In this document: one piece after another, positions 60,731-64,000 of the stretch | Layout: the number at the start of each line of letters is the position of its first letter | Position numbering within the stretch: the first letter of the stretch is position 1 | Assembly (NCBI GenBank): GCA_943735955.1 | Contig: OX030956.1 | Span: forward strand, 8,815,525-8,879,524 | Source of the DNA: Piscicola geometra | Lineage: Eukaryota; Annelida; Clitellata; Hirudinida; Piscicolidae | Length of the DNA: 64,000 bases | Direction of reading: 5' to 3' | Program-made: the position numbers and the translations under genes | The notes under the pieces: generated by a model | Database searches by the model: none | What the model saw: the letters and a program-made list of their open reading frames with translations, nothing else | What the model was told of the DNA's origin: nothing

Positions 60731-63700
60731 TCAAGTTGATTCACATCCTATTATTCGTTTAAATTTGTTCTTTGTACTTCTTGAATACTCCCACCTTTCC
60801 AGCAACTTGTCTATCTCATCATACGAATCGCAAGCATCGTCATCACTGATGTTCTCAATGAATTTATATAAAGACTCTTCTATGCTGCTGAGGTAGCCAG
60901 GGTCCAGTGTAGTTGGAAGGTTGTTGCCGTTGTTTGTATTTGAAAGCTGCTTGTTGCCACTCTCAGCACTGTCTTGCTCTTCTGCAATTTTTCTTTGAAG
61001 ATCACTCTCTTTGATTTTACGTTTTTTTGAATTGCCATCGTCGCTATTGAGGGATGAGAAAAAGGAAGAAGAAGAAGACGTGATGTTGAGATGGCTTCTT
61101 CGCTGCATCATCATTTTCGAAGTGTATTCCATCAATCCCTCATTTGAAGGCGTTTTACTTTCATGATTATATGGCGCACAACAAGGTTGGTGCACGTTGG
61201 CTTTGTCACATTCGTGCTTGAAAGCTCTGAGGAACCTCTGCTGCAGACTGTTGTTGAGGTTGACGTTGAACTGCTCTGCAGTGGAGGAGGATCTCTGCAA
61301 GGGGAGGCTGCTGCCTGCCTTGGCGGAAGCGGAAGAGTGCTTGAGGGAGTCGTCGTGCAGGAGTTTGAGCAGGGAATCCTCCCTCTTAGATGGAGTTCCA
61401 TTCGAGTTGTTGCGTGTTTTGTGGTAGTCTTTCAGCCGTAGCAACAATCTTCGGTAAAACTTTGGCTTTTTTTTCTCTTGCTGGCCTTCCATGTTTTCGT
61501 TACTGTCTGTGCTCTTGTAGCTGGAGCTGGCTGAAGACTGGAGGTCCGCCATCAGCGTGGAAGAGGTTTCTTCGGGGATGTCGGACAGAACTCTCTTCAA
61601 ATTGCTGATGGGGTCTGAGAAACCTGCATGCATTCTTTTGATGGAACTACTGCTGGGCAGGTTGGCCAGTGAGAAAGTGTTGTTTCTGGGAATGTACTTG
61701 ATCAAGGGAGAGGCAGAGAANNNNNNNNNNNNNNNNNNNNNNNNNNNNNNNNNNNNNNNNNNNNNNNNNNNNNNNNNNNNNNNNNNNNNNNNNNNNNNNN
61801 NNNNNNNNNNNNNNNNNNNNNNNNNNNNNNNNNNNNNNNNNNNNNNNNNNNNNNNNNNNNNNNNNNNNNNNNNNNNNNNNNNNNNNNNNNNNNNNNNNNN
61901 NNNNNNNNNNNNNNNNNNNNGGGAGAGGCAGAGAAGCTGACACTTTTTCTTTTGACGTTTGGAAGACCAATCTTTTGCGTGGTTCCAGAATTTCCTATCG
62001 AAGCTTTTATCAAATTCAACTCAGACAAATCCTCTTCATCTTTCTTAGAACTTTTGATTGCCTTTTGAGACTTTGAGAAAAGCTTGAATAATCTGCTGTT
62101 TGCACCTTTTGACACTTTCAATGAAGCAGCATTACTCGGCTTTGATACCAATGTTACAATACTCTCTGATGATTGCATATTGTCTTCGGATTCTTTTTCA
62201 TGAATGGCATCAAGTGAATGATCACCTTCTTCTTCTCTTTCTTTGACATTTTCTTTTGCGTTGACGACTGAACTGCTTAGAGATTTATCTTTTGAATAAA
62301 CTGTGTTTTTAAAGATTTTACACAGGTTTTTTGTATCATTTTCATTCAGAAACTCCGAGTTTTGTTCTATCTTGTGAAGCTCGCTCGGACTTTTCTCCAG
62401 AACTCCACTACTGGGTCTGTAAAGAAAGAGGTTGTCTTCGTCAATATGTGGCCTGTAGTCACCTCTTTCCCGGGGAGAATCTGGCACCATTGCAGGACGG
62501 TACTGCATTGCATCTAATGATTCTTTTTCCTTCAACACGGGCCGGTAGTAGTTTTCTTTGGGTGGCTCGACCAACTGGAGTCTGTATGTTTCAATGCTAA
62601 CAGGCTCTGGAGCAATCTGGGGCCGGTAGTGGTTCTTAACAAATAGTTTTTCATTCAAACTAGGCCTATAGTGATATTTTTCGCTTATTTCGATTGTTGT
62701 TGGCCTGTACTCAAAAGGCTCTTTGTGCTCTTGATTTTGCTGCGTAGAGAAGACTTCTGATACAGAATCAGAAGTATTTGGTTTCATTGAAACTTCTCGT
62801 CGAGGTGGTGTGAAAATTGAAGGATATTTGCGAAGATTGGTGGGAGAAAGAATGGGAGAAAAAGGAATGGACGGGGAAGAAGGAGGAAGTGATAGTGGAA
62901 CTTTTGAGGGCAAAAGAACAGAGGGTGAAGCAGTAGAAGGAGATGTAGTTCTGTGGTAAGTCGGATCGCTCAAAGACTTTTCAAGTAGTTTGTTTCTTGA
63001 ATTTGCGAAATTTAGGCTTTTGGAAACGCCTTGAGCGTCTAAACGTCTTTTTCCTACTTTGTTATCGGGAACCGTAGTAATATGTGTGTTTGACTCATTT
63101 CTTTGAGTTATCGGTAAAAACGAAGTATCTTTCAATTTTTCAAACGCACTGCCTTTTGGATGGTTGTTGGACGTCACTTCATTGTCCTCTTCATCCTTCT
63201 GAGAAGCAAAAGCGAAGGCTGGACCTGAAGTACTTTTGACGCGTAAAGGCTCTTTCTCAGAGTTTGTGTAGTGAGAAGTTTCCAGTAATACTTCTCTTTG
63301 TTTCTTTCTATTCTTTTTACCTCCTTTCAGTCTTAAAACAAACAAAAACCATTTTTTACTATCTCTAATACGAAATAGTATTTTATTCTAATTTTAATAG
63401 TTTAAACAACTAAATATAAATAATAAAATCAAAGAATGATGAATTTTAATGTACAGACAAATAAGGTGTTCCGATGCAGATGAGCAGGAAAATATTGATG
63501 AGGATGACGATGCCGATGGCCAAGAACTTCTTGTCTTCAATGCTGATGTCGTTTTTGGGACATTCCTTCAGGAGGCATGATTCGTATTCGTAGTTGATCC
63601 CCTCGCAAGAGACGTTGGGAAGGCAGACCCTTGTTCGCAGCTTGGCTCCATCGCCACAGCTGGTCGAGCACTCGGTCCACTCAGTCCAGTCTCTCCACTT

Positions 63701-63751
63701 CGACTCGTCTACTGTGGCATTCTCTTGAGTTTTTCTCTTTTTTCTCCACAT
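60731..63751 (-). CDS. Thrombospondin type-1 repeat transmembrane protein with long YRP-repeat tail
   Basis: Exons 63751-63459 and 63331-60731 join in phase. If the 200-N gap is closed across its 15-bp duplicated edges, the product is 892 aa. Near the N-terminus is one TSP1 domain: WRDWTEWTECSTSCGDG, then RTRVCLPNVSCEG and ESCLLKECP. One membrane span follows (AIGIVILINIFLLICIG, about residues 78-94), then a predicted cytoplasmic tail of about 790 residues rich in Ser, Lys and Glu. The tail holds eight YRP-type repeats (62405-62715) and ends in an acidic helix-like segment. The visible ATG (MWRKKRK) gives no signal peptide, so either the span acts as an anchor or earlier exons lie beyond the window. 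THSD1 has a comparable TSP1-TM-tail plan, but I cannot equate them. Confidence 0.75.
61721..61920. other. Assembly gap of exactly 200 N
   Basis: The gap is flanked by identical 15-bp sequences GGGAGAGGCAGAGAA (61706-61720 and 61921-61935). Closing it on this overlap keeps the long ORF in frame. Confidence 0.9.
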
Positions 63752-64000
63752 TTCAAAGACTTTTCAACGCCCCCCTTCTTCAATCGATTTTATAAATATC
63801 AACAAAAAGTTCACTTGTAAACAAAAGAAATGAAATTGATTAAAGCTAAGCATAGACACAATGTTTCAAATTAACTTTTTATTACGTCATGAAAACAAAG
63901 ACATAAACACTATTTTTATGCCGGAAACAGAGGATGAGAAGATGCAATATCGAATACAAATATACCCATAGTGGTTTCTGCAGGGATGAGCGTTAACAAA
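63752..64000. other. Window end, AT-rich, no gene recognised
   Basis: It may contain the promoter or upstream intron of the TSP1 transmembrane gene. No signal peptide exon was found. Confidence 0.4.

Overview
The window is nuclear DNA of an intron-rich animal. Genes have GT-AG introns, split protein families conserved across Metazoa are present (inversin, DHTKD1, CCDC102, NOC3L, probably SPIDR), and introns are packed with microsatellites and degraded or recent transposons. AT-rich DNA, simple repeats and the gene content suggest a lophotrochozoan, perhaps a leech-like annelid; that placement is inference.

Layout, left to right. 1-3790: a LINE of CR1/L2 type with both ORFs open, ending in a (TA)n tail. 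3800-7700 (+): the middle part of inversin (ankyrin repeats plus an IQ motif), with its 5' exons left of the window. 8014-12050: a hAT element, an orphan exon fragment of a Mi-2/CHD helicase and reverse-transcriptase relics. 12181-27949 (-): a complete 24-exon DHTKD1 gene (mitochondrial 2-oxoadipate dehydrogenase E1) whose introns hold a pogo-like element, two hAT insertions with 8-bp target duplications, a third hAT copy, a nested element with a 9-bp duplication, and long microsatellites. 28242-36697 (+): CCDC102-like coiled-coil gene, divergent from DHTKD1 across about 290 bp, with a 3.1-kb minisatellite in intron 2 and a hAT in intron 4. 40074-43400 (+): intronless, unrecognised multi-pass membrane protein of 1108 aa. 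44031-46051 (-): seven exons of a SPIDR-like protein. 46052-50774: tandem repeats and transposon relics. 50775-60498 (+): complete NOC3L gene in 19 exons, with another hAT in an intron. 60731-63751 (-): thrombospondin type-1 repeat/transmembrane protein with a long tail carrying YRP repeats; a 200-N gap in it looks artificial.

The genes do not form one pathway; this is ordinary animal gene order. I rebuilt exon structures by hand, checking that phases agree and that coding lengths divide by three (DHTKD1 928 aa, CCDC102-like 473 aa, NOC3L 903 aa, SPIDR-like 406 aa, TSP1 protein 892 aa after closing the gap). The most distinctive signal is a cohort of at least five hAT-type insertions from several families, each with matching 8-bp target duplications. 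No new defence or enzymatic system was seen.
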